Under the pieces are notes generated by a model. It did not search any database. It saw only the letters and a list, made by a program, of their open reading frames with translations, and was not told the origin of the DNA. Position numbers and translations under genes: made by a program. A stretch of DNA of 64,000 nucleotides from JACTOJ01 sp032335695 (GTDB taxonomy: Bacteria; Bacillota; Clostridia; Clostridiales; Clostridiaceae). The stretch covers positions 1 to 64,000 of the forward strand of contig NZ_JACTOJ010000019.1 of the NCBI RefSeq assembly GCF_032335695.1. The letters run 5' to 3'. Shown here in pieces: positions 34,099 through 42,662 of this stretch; position 1 is the stretch's first letter, and each line of letters opens with the position of its first letter.

Positions 34099-34698
34099 CT
34101 ATCCTTTAGCAGGAAAATAATGATTAACAGTCTCTTTAACTTCTTGTAGCCATTCTTTACGTTCATCTAATGTGCTATCTGTTATAATTCTAAACATTTT
34201 CCTATAGAAATTCTTTACGCCACAAAAATCAAATATACAATTTTTCCATATAGTTTCAAGTGGATCTTTAAACAACTCTAATTCTCTTTGTTCCGCCGTA
34301 TTTGAAGTGTTAAACACTAATGCTGCTTTAGCCTTCAGTAATCCTTTTGGGATACCTGCGCCATTATCATTTTCATCAAATTCATAAGCTACTCCAGGTC
34401 TTAATACTCTATCTACCCATCCCTTCAATATTGCTGGGGGCTGCCCCCACCAGTTAGGGTGAATTATAACAATCCCCTCAGCTTCCTTTATTTCCAAACA
34501 ATGTTGCTGAACAAGTTTATCATTTCTAACGTCGTTAACAAGTTCATTTCCTGTAATAATCGCATCAAATTTTTCTTCATACAAATTGTGAAAGAAAACT
34601 TCATGCCCTAATTCTAGCAATTTACTAACAACAGCTTCACCTATTGCACAATTAAAGCTTTTTGTATATGGGTGCCCAATAATTACAGATATTTTCAT
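34099..34698 (-). CDS. NAD(P)H oxidoreductase, flavodoxin-2 fold
   Basis: A 199-residue flavodoxin-like quinone or nitro-reductase. KISVIIGHPYTKSFNCAIGE binds the FMN/FAD phosphate and IVIIHPNWWGQPPAILKGWV forms the isoalloxazine pocket, as in KefF/MdaB/NQO-like proteins. It probably reduces quinones or electrophiles with NAD(P)H. I chose ATG 34698, with GGGAGGG eight bases upstream. Confidence 0.9.
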   Translation of the reverse strand: MKISVIIGHPYTKSFNCAIGEAVVSKLLELGHEVFFHNLYEEKFDAIITGNELVNDVRNDKLVQQHCLEIKEAEGIVIIHPNWWGQPPAILKGWVDRVLRPGVAYEFDENDNGAGIPKGLLKAKAALVFNTSNTAEQRELELFKDPLETIWKNCIFDFCGVKNFYRKMFRIITDSTLDERKEWLQEVKETVNHYFPAKG

Positions 34699-34818
34699 TA
34701 GATTATCCCTCCCCAAGTAACATATTATGTGCCAATTATAGCATATAATACAATTACTGCGATGTTTCTGAAGGTTATTTACTTTTTATTATCGATTTAT
34801 TAAATAAACTATTGCATT

Positions 34819-35487
34819 TTAAAGATTTTCAAAAAGATTATTAAAAAGAGCTTTTATTTGTGAATCAATTTCAAAATTCTCACAAAATATATTGAAAATA
34901 TATTGAATATCATCACTAAAATTATTGTTGAAGTTTAGCTCTCCAATCCCTAACTTAATAAGGCTGTCCTTGATTTCCAATAATAGCTCCTCTGCGCTGC
35001 CAGTTTTATTAGATAGATACTTAATAACTCCTCTATGCAATAGTCTTAACACCTTGTACCACTCAGGTCTACTGGGCATGTATTCAGATGTTATCTTTTT
35101 TCTAATGGCCTTTTCACTATTTATAATAAAGTTTTCATCATATTTCAAAATAACATTACTATCTATCAAATCCTCCATTGAGATTGTTTCTCGTAAATCT
35201 AAATCTACAGAAATATTATTTTGATAAACTAAAATTAAAATACCTTTGGGATTTTCCGTAAAGTTAGTCATCACTGGATTTCCATAAAGTGTGATTAATT
35301 CATTAACTTTATGGGTATCTAGATTACCTAACACTATTAAATCAATATCCGAAAATTTTGTTGCTGTACCTTTTACTAAAGAGCCTTTGAAAATCATTGA
35401 ATATCTATTCTCTTTGCAAAATTGATATATACGCTCAATAAAATTTTTACAATCTGGCGAGGGATAATTTATAGCTAAGTCAAGCAT
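34819..35487 (-). CDS. Nucleotidyltransferase domain protein
   Basis: A 222-residue protein with the polymerase-beta-type nucleotidyltransferase motif GSLVKGTATKFSDIDLIV (G35-S36, D47, D49) and a third acid in ISVDLDLRE. The C-terminal half is helical, like antibiotic nucleotidyltransferases and KNTase-type enzymes. It probably transfers a nucleotide to a small molecule or RNA. Start at 35487, after AAGGTGGG. Confidence 0.85.
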   Translation of the reverse strand: MLDLAINYPSPDCKNFIERIYQFCKENRYSMIFKGSLVKGTATKFSDIDLIVLGNLDTHKVNELITLYGNPVMTNFTENPKGILILVYQNNISVDLDLRETISMEDLIDSNVILKYDENFIINSEKAIRKKITSEYMPSRPEWYKVLRLLHRGVIKYLSNKTGSAEELLLEIKDSLIKLGIGELNFNNNFSDDIQYIFNIFCENFEIDSQIKALFNNLFENL

Positions 35488-35543
35488 AATACCCACCTTT
35501 CTAAAAATCATATTTAAATTTGATATAAGAGGAAGTAAACTTC

Positions 35544-36092
35544 TTACAAATTACAATCACTATCTTTGAGAAATGGTGCTTCAATATCATGTTGTGCTAA
35601 TATAGGATTATTTATTGGAAAACTTATATTTAAATCTGGATCATTCCACGCAATTCCTCTTCTATATTTTTGATTAAAATAATTGTCTATCCGCATTACA
35701 ACCTTTGTATTATCCTCTAAAGATAAAAATGCATGACCAAATCCTTTTGGAATATGTATTTGCTTTCGATTATCTGAAGATAATTCTACACACGTCCATC
35801 GCTTATAGTTTTTTGATTTCTTTCTTAAATCAACTGCAAAATCAAGTCCTCTTCCTCTGACACAGTACAGTAGTTTCGATTGTGCCATGGGATGATTTTG
35901 AAAATGTATTCCATATAATGTTCCTGCATTTTGAGGACAATACACATTTTCCTCTACAAAATCAGTTTCTATTCCTGCTTCCTTTAATTCCTGTATTGAA
36001 AAATTTGAATATGAATACCCTCTGGATTCAACATATTTTTCATATTCCAAAATTATGACCTCTGGTAAATCAGTTTGGGTAACCTTCAACAT
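35544..36092 (-). CDS. rfbC: dTDP-4-dehydrorhamnose 3,5-epimerase-like protein
   Basis: A 182-residue cupin of the RmlC family. Key parts are NAGTLYGIHFQNHPMAQSKL (catalytic His block, usually RGxHxQ), VRGRGLDFAVDLRKKS (cupin core), HIPKGFGHAFLSL and the tail AWNDPDLNISFP. It should epimerise dTDP-4-keto-6-deoxyglucose, but no other rml gene is in the window, so it may serve a different sugar. GGGAGG precedes the ATG. Confidence 0.87.
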   Translation of the reverse strand: MLKVTQTDLPEVIILEYEKYVESRGYSYSNFSIQELKEAGIETDFVEENVYCPQNAGTLYGIHFQNHPMAQSKLLYCVRGRGLDFAVDLRKKSKNYKRWTCVELSSDNRKQIHIPKGFGHAFLSLEDNTKVVMRIDNYFNQKYRRGIAWNDPDLNISFPINNPILAQHDIEAPFLKDSDCNL

Positions 36093-36114
36093 TTTTTATT
36101 CCTCCCATCAAAAT

Positions 36115-36696
36115 TTATACCCTTAGCGAGCCACGAAAACCCCTAGCAGCATAGTAGGATTCTGCTCCATTGTGGTACACAAAAACAGTATCATAACGAC
36201 GATCACAAAAGATTGCTCCACCAAGCTTTCTAATATTATCAGGTGTTTTCACCCAATTTGATGTTTTAATGTCGAAATTTCCAAGTTCCTGAAGCTCTCT
36301 ATATTCCTCTTCCGTTAAAAGCTCAATGCCCATGGCGGCGGCCATATCAATAGCGTTATTTTTGGGCTTATGTTCTTTCCTTGACTCCAAAGCTTCACTG
36401 TCATAACAAACACTTCTGCGACCTTTAGGGCTTTCTGCAGAACAATCATAAAAAATATATTTCCCTGTCTTTTTATCTTGGCCAACAACATCTGGCTCAC
36501 CACCAGTTTTCTCCATTTCATTCAGCGACCACAGTTTTTCAGCATTAGCTTCTAACTTTTCTTGTACTTTATCCCATTCAATATCTTTATGATAGTTCAT
36601 ATTTTTCTCAAAACGAGTTTTCAATGTTTCAAGCAGTTCTTCACATTGTTCTTGTGATAATTCCTTTTTATTACTTATTTTGTCTCCCTTTGGCAT
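36115..36696 (-). CDS. DUF4256 family protein
   Basis: A 193-residue protein I recognise as DUF4256. ELLETLKTRFEKNMNYHKDI, GGEPDVVGQDKKTGKYIFYD and the closing FVYHNGAESYYAARGFRGSL are its hallmarks. The function is unknown; the mix of conserved Asp, Cys and Arg suggests an enzyme. GAGGAGG precedes the ATG. It forms a loose unit with the rfbC-like gene 22 bp downstream. Confidence 0.88.
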   Translation of the reverse strand: MPKGDKISNKKELSQEQCEELLETLKTRFEKNMNYHKDIEWDKVQEKLEANAEKLWSLNEMEKTGGEPDVVGQDKKTGKYIFYDCSAESPKGRRSVCYDSEALESRKEHKPKNNAIDMAAAMGIELLTEEEYRELQELGNFDIKTSNWVKTPDNIRKLGGAIFCDRRYDTVFVYHNGAESYYAARGFRGSLRV

Positions 36697-36800
36697 ATTA
36701 ATTTCCTCCTCGTCTTTATACTATAATGATTTAAGTATATACAAATATTTATTAATAATAAATATTTTTCTGAAACTAAGTGGAAAAATTACGAATCGAG

Positions 36801-36830
36801 GATAACTAGATATGGCGATTTCTAGTTATC
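36801..36830. other. Strong hairpin in the divergent gap
   Basis: Perfect 10-bp stem GATAACTAGA ... TCTAGTTATC with a 10-base loop, between the minus-strand DUF4256 gene and the broken plus-strand gene. No clear T tract on either side. It may be an operator or a terminator. Confidence 0.45.
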
Positions 36831-36867
36831 TTGATTTCCTGAGTTAAAAAATAAGATTACAGAAGCT

Positions 36868-37484
36868 ATGAGCAATAAAGAAATTTATCTTCAAGTTGAC
36901 AGAGTAGTTAGAGGAAGGCTGCTTGAAAATCAGGAGGAGCTTGATAGTCACGTAGAATATATTCAAAAGATTTTTGATGACTTCTACACTCCGCTGATGA
37001 AAAACTTACTTAAAATATTCAATATTAATTGGAATGAAAAAGAAAGTGAAATCACCTGTTTTTTAGGCTGCTATCCCGTATTTCCTAGAGATGTTATCTC
37101 AAAGGAATTTTGGGTGAACTTTAATTCCTCAGATGAAAAAATAATTAAAGGCAGCATTCACGAAATTGACCATTTTGTATTGTTTGAGAAATGGAAGTCT
37201 ATGCATGGCTATGATAAAAGGCTTCAGCCTCAGCATCCTGAGACCTTGTGGTTTTTGGAGGAACTATCTGTGGACCCAACTCTCAATGAAAAAAGCATAC
37301 AGGAAATAACACCATACCAGCAGCTAGCCTAAGTCAGTTTTATAAAGAAAAAATAGGTGAAATTATAATAATGGATAAAATAAAGCAGCTTTACAAGGAA
37401 AAATAAAGCATAGAAGCTTTCCTCGATAAAGCTTACTTATATATTGAAAGTAACCTTCAAGAGTTAACAGAAAAATGTGGTTAA
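36868..37484 (+). pseudogene. HExxH-containing protein, frameshifted and interrupted
   Basis: The first frame (154 codons) reads MSNKEIYLQVDRVVRGRLLE onward and contains GSIHEIDHFVLFEKW, an HExxH zincin-like metal motif, followed by LWFLEELSVDPTLN with a possible third acidic ligand. It ends at 37332. A second frame continues PAASLSQFYKEKIGEIIIMD, meets a TAA at about 37404 and would go on to 37484 (FLDKAYLYIESNLQELTEKC). Thus one frameshift near 37310 and one stop have broken a gene of about 200 codons. Family not recognised. Confidence 0.55.
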
Positions 37485-37487
37485 GCT

Positions 37488-38075
37488 TTAGTTCTGCATT
37501 TTCAGCAATTTTGCATACTCCATAACTTCTCTAAAGAATTTCTCAAAATCCTTTTCTAAGGACTCATAATTATTTATAAGCTCTTCAATAGGATTGTATA
37601 AAGGATGCCTTGATTTTGAAAATCTCAAGGCTATCCTGTCTACAGGCTTTTTAATTCCATCCAGGTGCTTGTATGAAAGAAGCCAATTCTCTTCTATTAT
37701 ATAAGACAGCCTTTTAGTCAGCTTTTCAGGCAGGCAATAGGAATAATTTTTAAGCAGTTCGTAGAAATTATCAGCATATTCTTCCAAAGGTACTTTTGAA
37801 TACTCACACCAATTTTTAGCTAAAAAATGATCGTAGAATATATCAATAAGCACCGCCGAAAAGAAGCTGTTGGAGCTAGAGATTCTTTTTTTACTTTCAA
37901 GAAAAATGGGATTTGAATCTGTGAAGCTATCTAACTTTCTGTGCATATATATTCCTTTTTTAATAGAGCTGTTATAATTTTTTTCCAGAGACTTGTTCAC
38001 GAAATCTCCCAAGAAGTTTCCAAGTCTGCTTTCATCATTATCTTCTGCCAAATATATGTGAGCTAAATAATTCAT
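37488..38075 (-). CDS. Acyl carrier protein phosphodiesterase (AcpH)-like
   Basis: A 195-residue HD-like protein of the AcpH family. MNYLAHIYLA opens it, GNFLGDFVNK and GIYMHRKLDSFTDSN supply the metal-binding His and Asp residues, and DIFYDHFLAKNW the further ones. AcpH removes the 4'-phosphopantetheine arm from acyl carrier protein; Gram-positive members are less studied. AAGGAGG precedes the ATG. Confidence 0.87.
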   Translation of the reverse strand: MNYLAHIYLAEDNDESRLGNFLGDFVNKSLEKNYNSSIKKGIYMHRKLDSFTDSNPIFLESKKRISSSNSFFSAVLIDIFYDHFLAKNWCEYSKVPLEEYADNFYELLKNYSYCLPEKLTKRLSYIIEENWLLSYKHLDGIKKPVDRIALRFSKSRHPLYNPIEELINNYESLEKDFEKFFREVMEYAKLLKMQN

Positions 38076-38110
38076 TGTGCCCTCCTTAAAACTCTCTGGT
38101 TAATAAATAA

Positions 38111-38139
38111 CCGTACACTCTCTTAATTATTGTGTACGG
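38111..38139. terminator. Stem-loop, possible terminator
   Basis: Eight-base stem CCGTACAC/GTGTACGG with a 13-base AT-rich loop, between the histidine kinase (stop 38220) and the AcpH-like gene (start 38075). It may end the kinase transcript. Confidence 0.6.
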
Positions 38140-38219
38140 CTTAAGTTTATTAATTATATAATCCAGCATTTATAAAGAAAAGTAAATACCTAGAGGTAAG
38201 AAAATTTTAATTGCGTACT

Positions 38220-39554
38220 CTAAATTAACTTATACTTTTTATTTACAGATATGTCCTCTTTCGAAGCAGCAGGTAATTGAATAAAAAATGTAGTTCCTCT
38301 TCCCGTTTTAGTTTCAAACCATATCTCACCTCTATGAGTATTGGTAATGGCATGATAAACCATAAAAAGTCCAAGACCTGTGCCACCACTTCTTCTAAAG
38401 GTGAAGGGCTGAAATAAAGTATCCTTTATTTCTTCAGGTATTCCTCCTGCTGTATCTTTAATGGATATCAATACCGCTTGCTCTTTTTCTTCTATTTTTA
38501 CTTCAATAAAATCGTTCTCTGAGGAGGCTTGGAAGGCATTTGCCACTAGATTTCTGATAACTCGCCTAAAAAGCATTTCTGATATATTAGCATATCTATC
38601 ATATTCATCTATGAATTTTAAGCTTATCCCCTTAGCTTCGCATTCAGGCTGAAATTCTTCAATAACTTCTTTAACAATAGGGTTTATCTTCATTGGAAGG
38701 ATCTCCTGAGGCCTAAATATGCTTAACAGTTCTACTACCATAGTGTTTAATTCATCTGCCTGCTTTATTACCTTATCAAAATAGGCATTAATTTTGTTTT
38801 TGTCTGAGGTTAACTTGCCTAATTGACCTAGTCCTCTTATTACCGCCAATGGATTCTTGAGATCATGAACTGCTGTTGCAATGAGTTCTGAAGCTGCTGA
38901 TAAACTAACATCAGAAGACATTCCAAAAGGATGAGACACAGTGTCTGCCATAGTGGTTTGTATGGAGTTAACGCAAGCAATAGTAAGATTAAGTCTGGCA
39001 GGATGTGCGTACTTATTAGGTACTGCTACATCTAAGCTACCAATAATTTTACCATTAACTATAATAGGTACACCTACACAGGTAAAGGGTCCGCATACTT
39101 TATTAAAATGCTCCATTCCATATATTAATACGGGCTTTCCTATAACTAGCGCTGTGCCTGCTCCATTATTTCCAACATCTTTTTCAGCCCAGCTTGCACC
39201 AAGACAAAGTCCTCTATTTCTTCCCCCGAGTTCTTCTATTGTACCTTCGCAATCTATAATCCATCCATAGTTATCTGTTAAAATGATTAAATGAGGTATA
39301 CCCGTGAGGCTTAAGGATAAATGACTTAAATAAGGCTTAGCAATTTCTATCAATTGAGAATTCTCGTCAATTTTTTTCTGAAGCTCTTCGGGAGAAAGAA
39401 TTTTAAACTTTATATTCTCTGGTTTTAATCCTAAATCCCTGCATCTTTTCCAAGCTTCCATAGTCACGGTTCTGACTGTGGGATTTTTTTTCACAGCCTT
39501 AGTGAAGCTTTCCCATTCTTTAATTAAATCATCCTCATTGGCGAAGATTTCCAT
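38220..39554 (-). CDS. GAF-domain sensor histidine kinase
   Basis: A 444-residue soluble kinase. The N-terminal part (WESFTKAVKK ... EAWKRCRDLGL) and the GAF domain (residues 80-200, HLIILTDNYGWIIDCEG, GPFTCVGVPIIVNGKIIGSL) resemble the sensory half of AcoR-type activators. H230 in AVHDLKNPL is the phospho-acceptor, and the ATPase has N (RNLVANAFQAS), G1 (DTAGGIPEE) and G2 (GGTGLGL) boxes. There are no membrane segments, so it senses a cytoplasmic cue. No response regulator is adjacent. Confidence 0.9.
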   Translation of the reverse strand: MEIFANEDDLIKEWESFTKAVKKNPTVRTVTMEAWKRCRDLGLKPENIKFKILSPEELQKKIDENSQLIEIAKPYLSHLSLSLTGIPHLIILTDNYGWIIDCEGTIEELGGRNRGLCLGASWAEKDVGNNGAGTALVIGKPVLIYGMEHFNKVCGPFTCVGVPIIVNGKIIGSLDVAVPNKYAHPARLNLTIACVNSIQTTMADTVSHPFGMSSDVSLSAASELIATAVHDLKNPLAVIRGLGQLGKLTSDKNKINAYFDKVIKQADELNTMVVELLSIFRPQEILPMKINPIVKEVIEEFQPECEAKGISLKFIDEYDRYANISEMLFRRVIRNLVANAFQASSENDFIEVKIEEKEQAVLISIKDTAGGIPEEIKDTLFQPFTFRRSGGTGLGLFMVYHAITNTHRGEIWFETKTGRGTTFFIQLPAASKEDISVNKKYKLI

Positions 39555-39721
39555 ATGTATGCACCTCTACTAATATGTATATATTTTATTATATTCTACA
39601 TATTCCTACTATTTTCCTTCAAAAAACAAAAATATATTGATATTTAAATGCAGCAGCGGTAAAGGTATAATTAATATAACAACATATCTAGGAAAGAATT
39701 TTTTTAGAAAGGTGGAAAAAT

Positions 39722-40387
39722 ATGCTTACATCAACCACAAATGGATTCACAAATAAAAATAGCCTTATTGATAAATTGCCGCTTGAAAATACTAGACAAG
39801 CAATGATCGTTAAAAGTACCAATATCACAGATATGAAAATTACCTTTGAATCTTATGAAAAAGATGATAATAACCAGTGGAATTTAATATTATCTACCAA
39901 TGGAGTAGTAGGAAAAAACGGCATGAGCCCTGATAGGCATGAGGGAGACATGACTACTCCAGAAGGCATATTTGGATTTTTATTTGAATTCGGAATTGCT
40001 CCTAATCCTGGAACCAACATGGAATATAGACAAATTCATCCTAACGATTATTGGTCTTCAGTACCTAGTGAAGAAGAATATAATACTTGGGTTACTTATC
40101 AGGGAGATCCTGAAGAAAGATTTGGGAGTGATAAATATGAAGCTCTTTACCACATACCCTTATATAAGTATGGAGCTGCGCTGGATTTTAACTATGGATC
40201 TAATAAAATAATAGGAAAAGGAACAGCAATTTTCTTTCACATAGCTCCCTACAGCGGCGGGGGTACTGCAGGATGCGTAGGTATTCCAGAAGCCGAGCTT
40301 GTTGAAGTTTTAAAATGGATGACTCCGGAGAAAAATCCTAAAATAATTATAGGCACAGAGGATTATTTAAAAAGCTTGAGACCTTGA
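39722..40387 (+). CDS. L,D-transpeptidase (YkuD) domain protein without signal peptide
   Basis: A 221-residue YkuD-fold protein. The catalytic block FFHIAPYSGGGTAGCVGI has H173 and C185. NGVVGKNGMSP and HEGDMTTPEGIFGF are the strands before it. L,D-transpeptidases normally act on peptidoglycan outside the membrane, yet the first 30 residues are polar with no signal or membrane segment, and AAAGGTGG precedes this ATG. So it may be cytoplasmic, exported by another route, or missing its leader. It stands between divergent transcripts and is followed by a terminator. Confidence 0.85.
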   Translation: MLTSTTNGFTNKNSLIDKLPLENTRQAMIVKSTNITDMKITFESYEKDDNNQWNLILSTNGVVGKNGMSPDRHEGDMTTPEGIFGFLFEFGIAPNPGTNMEYRQIHPNDYWSSVPSEEEYNTWVTYQGDPEERFGSDKYEALYHIPLYKYGAALDFNYGSNKIIGKGTAIFFHIAPYSGGGTAGCVGIPEAELVEVLKWMTPEKNPKIIIGTEDYLKSLRP

Positions 40388-40426
40388 AAAAAAGAATGAC
40401 TTTTAAATTCTGCTGCCACATACAGA

Positions 40427-40469
40427 AAAGAAACCAACCATACTACTGCTTATGATTGGCTTCTTTTAC
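40427..40469. terminator. Bidirectional terminator
   Basis: Imperfect stem AAAAGAAACCAACC ... GATTGGCTTCTTTT with T runs on both strands, between the convergent L,D-transpeptidase and transglutaminase genes. Confidence 0.8.
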
Positions 40470-40472
40470 ATT

Positions 40473-42650
40473 TTATAATGCAAATAGTTTCTTTAAAAAA
40501 TATTCTTTTTTAGTTTTGCTCTCCTGCCTCAAATAAATTTCTATTTCGTTGTAAATCTGCCTTTTATCAAGGCTCTCACTTATAATTTTTCCATAGAATT
40601 CATCATAAACTGCTGCTATTAGAGGCTGCAAAATAATATATAGCTGTGCTGGCATTTTTTCTATGAATTCTTTGTCCGTAATATTATAAGGTTTTATGAT
40701 TCTATAGCTTCTTAATCTCTTTTTAATGTATTTATATAGCTTTATAGAAGATTTATCCTTAATAATATTATCTATCATTTTTCTTTGAATCAGCCCTATA
40801 AGTATTATCACTGCTGCAAGTATGATTATCACAGCAATTATATATAACTTCATACTATAGTTTGAATTTTGTATATTGGTACTTGAATCAGCATTTTGCT
40901 CACTATTTTCATTTGCTGATGAATTATTTTTATCTTCATTAGAATTAGAAATCTGATTTGGCTGATAAGAAACAGGACTTGTATTTTCTTCAGTTGTGGT
41001 TGGTTTCACCTCTTCTTCTGCGGTGGGTGCTGCATCACTGATTTCCCATACATTTGGTTTCACCATATACTCGGTCCAGGCATGAGCCTGAGAATTTTTT
41101 ACCATATACATTCCACTGCTGTTAGGATTATCAAGCATTTTAAAGCCTTCCACAAATCTAGCAGGTATGCCTGCGATTCTATACATTATGGTCATTGCTG
41201 TGGCAAAATGGACGCAATATCCTTTTTTATCATCAAAAAGGAAATAATCTACAAAATCCTTACCTTGGGGGAGCTCTGAAGCATTCAGGGTATATTTATA
41301 ATTTTCAGATAAATAATCTCTTATAGCTTTCACTTTTTCCTCATTGGTGCTGCAATTCTTAACTATGTCATAGACCAAATCTTCAGTCCTCTGAGATACA
41401 CTTTTAGGTAGCTTCAAATACTTGGAATACTTATCGCTATTATAGGAAACCAAAGCTCCGCAGGTGAGATTGACCAAATTAACATCATAAAAGCTAACTG
41501 TGTATTCATTAACCATATTTCTCGAACTTAAAAAAGTTCCCTCTTCTTCGTTGTGAAAAGTATCTTGTAGGTTGTCTATAATTTTTATAGGATACTTAGG
41601 CACAAATAAGGAGGTAGTGTTTAATCCTTCCGGGATTATAGTCAGTGTTTTAATTTTCGACTCATCAAAGATATTATCAGGCATTCCTCTTAAAACATCT
41701 GAATTTATATAATAATCACCTATACTGCTGCCTTTATCATATTTTACTTGAGACTTTCTCCAGCTGTATCCTGTGTATTCATCTTTCACATCTCCCACAA
41801 GATAGTATGGAGCACTGCTTTTTACTTCAAACGCTACAGAATCATTCAATTTGATCGGTCCACCTAGCTTTTTCTCTGTGCTGCTATAGCCTGAAGAATC
41901 CAATCCATATCTAGCAAGAAATGTACTGGATTTAGAATCGATACTTTTCCCATTGCTGTTTATGCTGTCAATAATTGTATTTTCATAATTTGATGCATAT
42001 ATCTTAGGAAGCTTTACAGCTATAAAGCCCACAAAAATACTTATAAGCATCGTCCAAACCAAAAATACAGCTGTATTTATGTGAAATATAGCCTTTTTCC
42101 TTTGAAAATTATTTACTGCAAAAGTAAAAATAGAAATTCCTAAAAATCCAAATAGGCATTTTTCTATCTCTTTATAGTACTGAAGCTGCCATAAAGCTAT
42201 TACTTCAAATAATAATAGCAGCTGTACAGCATTTTTTATTCCAATATCATATAAGAAATATAAGCATATTGTAATCAGTATTTCTATCAAGGTAAAAATA
42301 GACATGAAGGTTTTAAAGGTAACATATCCGTAGTTTTGAAGCTGATTATCTATGTACCCTACATTAGATATTATGTCTCCATTTACTAGATTTGCAGCAT
42401 CATTTCTATCTAACAACATAAACAAGGCGGCGGCTGCTAATATTGATAGTATTACGATCAATCTGATGTGGGTATTTTTTATAAACCTGCAAAATAAGTA
42501 ACATGCAAACCAGGTTAATGTATACACTGTGAAAATATATAAATAATTAAAATCCTTTATATTGTAGCAAACTTTTATTATATGGAAAAACATTAGAATA
42601 TTTACGAAACTTATTAAAATATAAACTATTTTTTCTGTGAGCCTTTGCAT
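40473..42650 (-). CDS. Transglutaminase-like membrane protein
   Basis: A 725-residue membrane protein with about six membrane segments in the first 215 residues. A large outer domain follows, holding a transglutaminase core with complete triad: C479 (KKGYCVHFATAM), H523 (SQAHAWTEY) and D539 (ISDAAP). A low-complexity Asn/Ser/Glu linker (about 560-600), a last membrane segment and a DUF4129-like cytosolic tail end it. It is the third gene of a MoxR-DUF58-transglutaminase operon, whose products are thought to work together on the cell envelope. Confidence 0.9.
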   Translation of the reverse strand: MQRLTEKIVYILISFVNILMFFHIIKVCYNIKDFNYLYIFTVYTLTWFACYLFCRFIKNTHIRLIVILSILAAAALFMLLDRNDAANLVNGDIISNVGYIDNQLQNYGYVTFKTFMSIFTLIEILITICLYFLYDIGIKNAVQLLLLFEVIALWQLQYYKEIEKCLFGFLGISIFTFAVNNFQRKKAIFHINTAVFLVWTMLISIFVGFIAVKLPKIYASNYENTIIDSINSNGKSIDSKSSTFLARYGLDSSGYSSTEKKLGGPIKLNDSVAFEVKSSAPYYLVGDVKDEYTGYSWRKSQVKYDKGSSIGDYYINSDVLRGMPDNIFDESKIKTLTIIPEGLNTTSLFVPKYPIKIIDNLQDTFHNEEEGTFLSSRNMVNEYTVSFYDVNLVNLTCGALVSYNSDKYSKYLKLPKSVSQRTEDLVYDIVKNCSTNEEKVKAIRDYLSENYKYTLNASELPQGKDFVDYFLFDDKKGYCVHFATAMTIMYRIAGIPARFVEGFKMLDNPNSSGMYMVKNSQAHAWTEYMVKPNVWEISDAAPTAEEEVKPTTTEENTSPVSYQPNQISNSNEDKNNSSANENSEQNADSSTNIQNSNYSMKLYIIAVIIILAAVIILIGLIQRKMIDNIIKDKSSIKLYKYIKKRLRSYRIIKPYNITDKEFIEKMPAQLYIILQPLIAAVYDEFYGKIISESLDKRQIYNEIEIYLRQESKTKKEYFLKKLFAL

Positions 42651-42662
42651 GATAATTTCACC

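Noticed and set aside
1..38100. Integron with attC sites
   Set aside because: The gene layout is cassette-like, but neither repeat family carries the paired R''/R' boxes (GTTRRRY/RYYYAAC) of attC, and no tyrosine recombinase gene is in the window.
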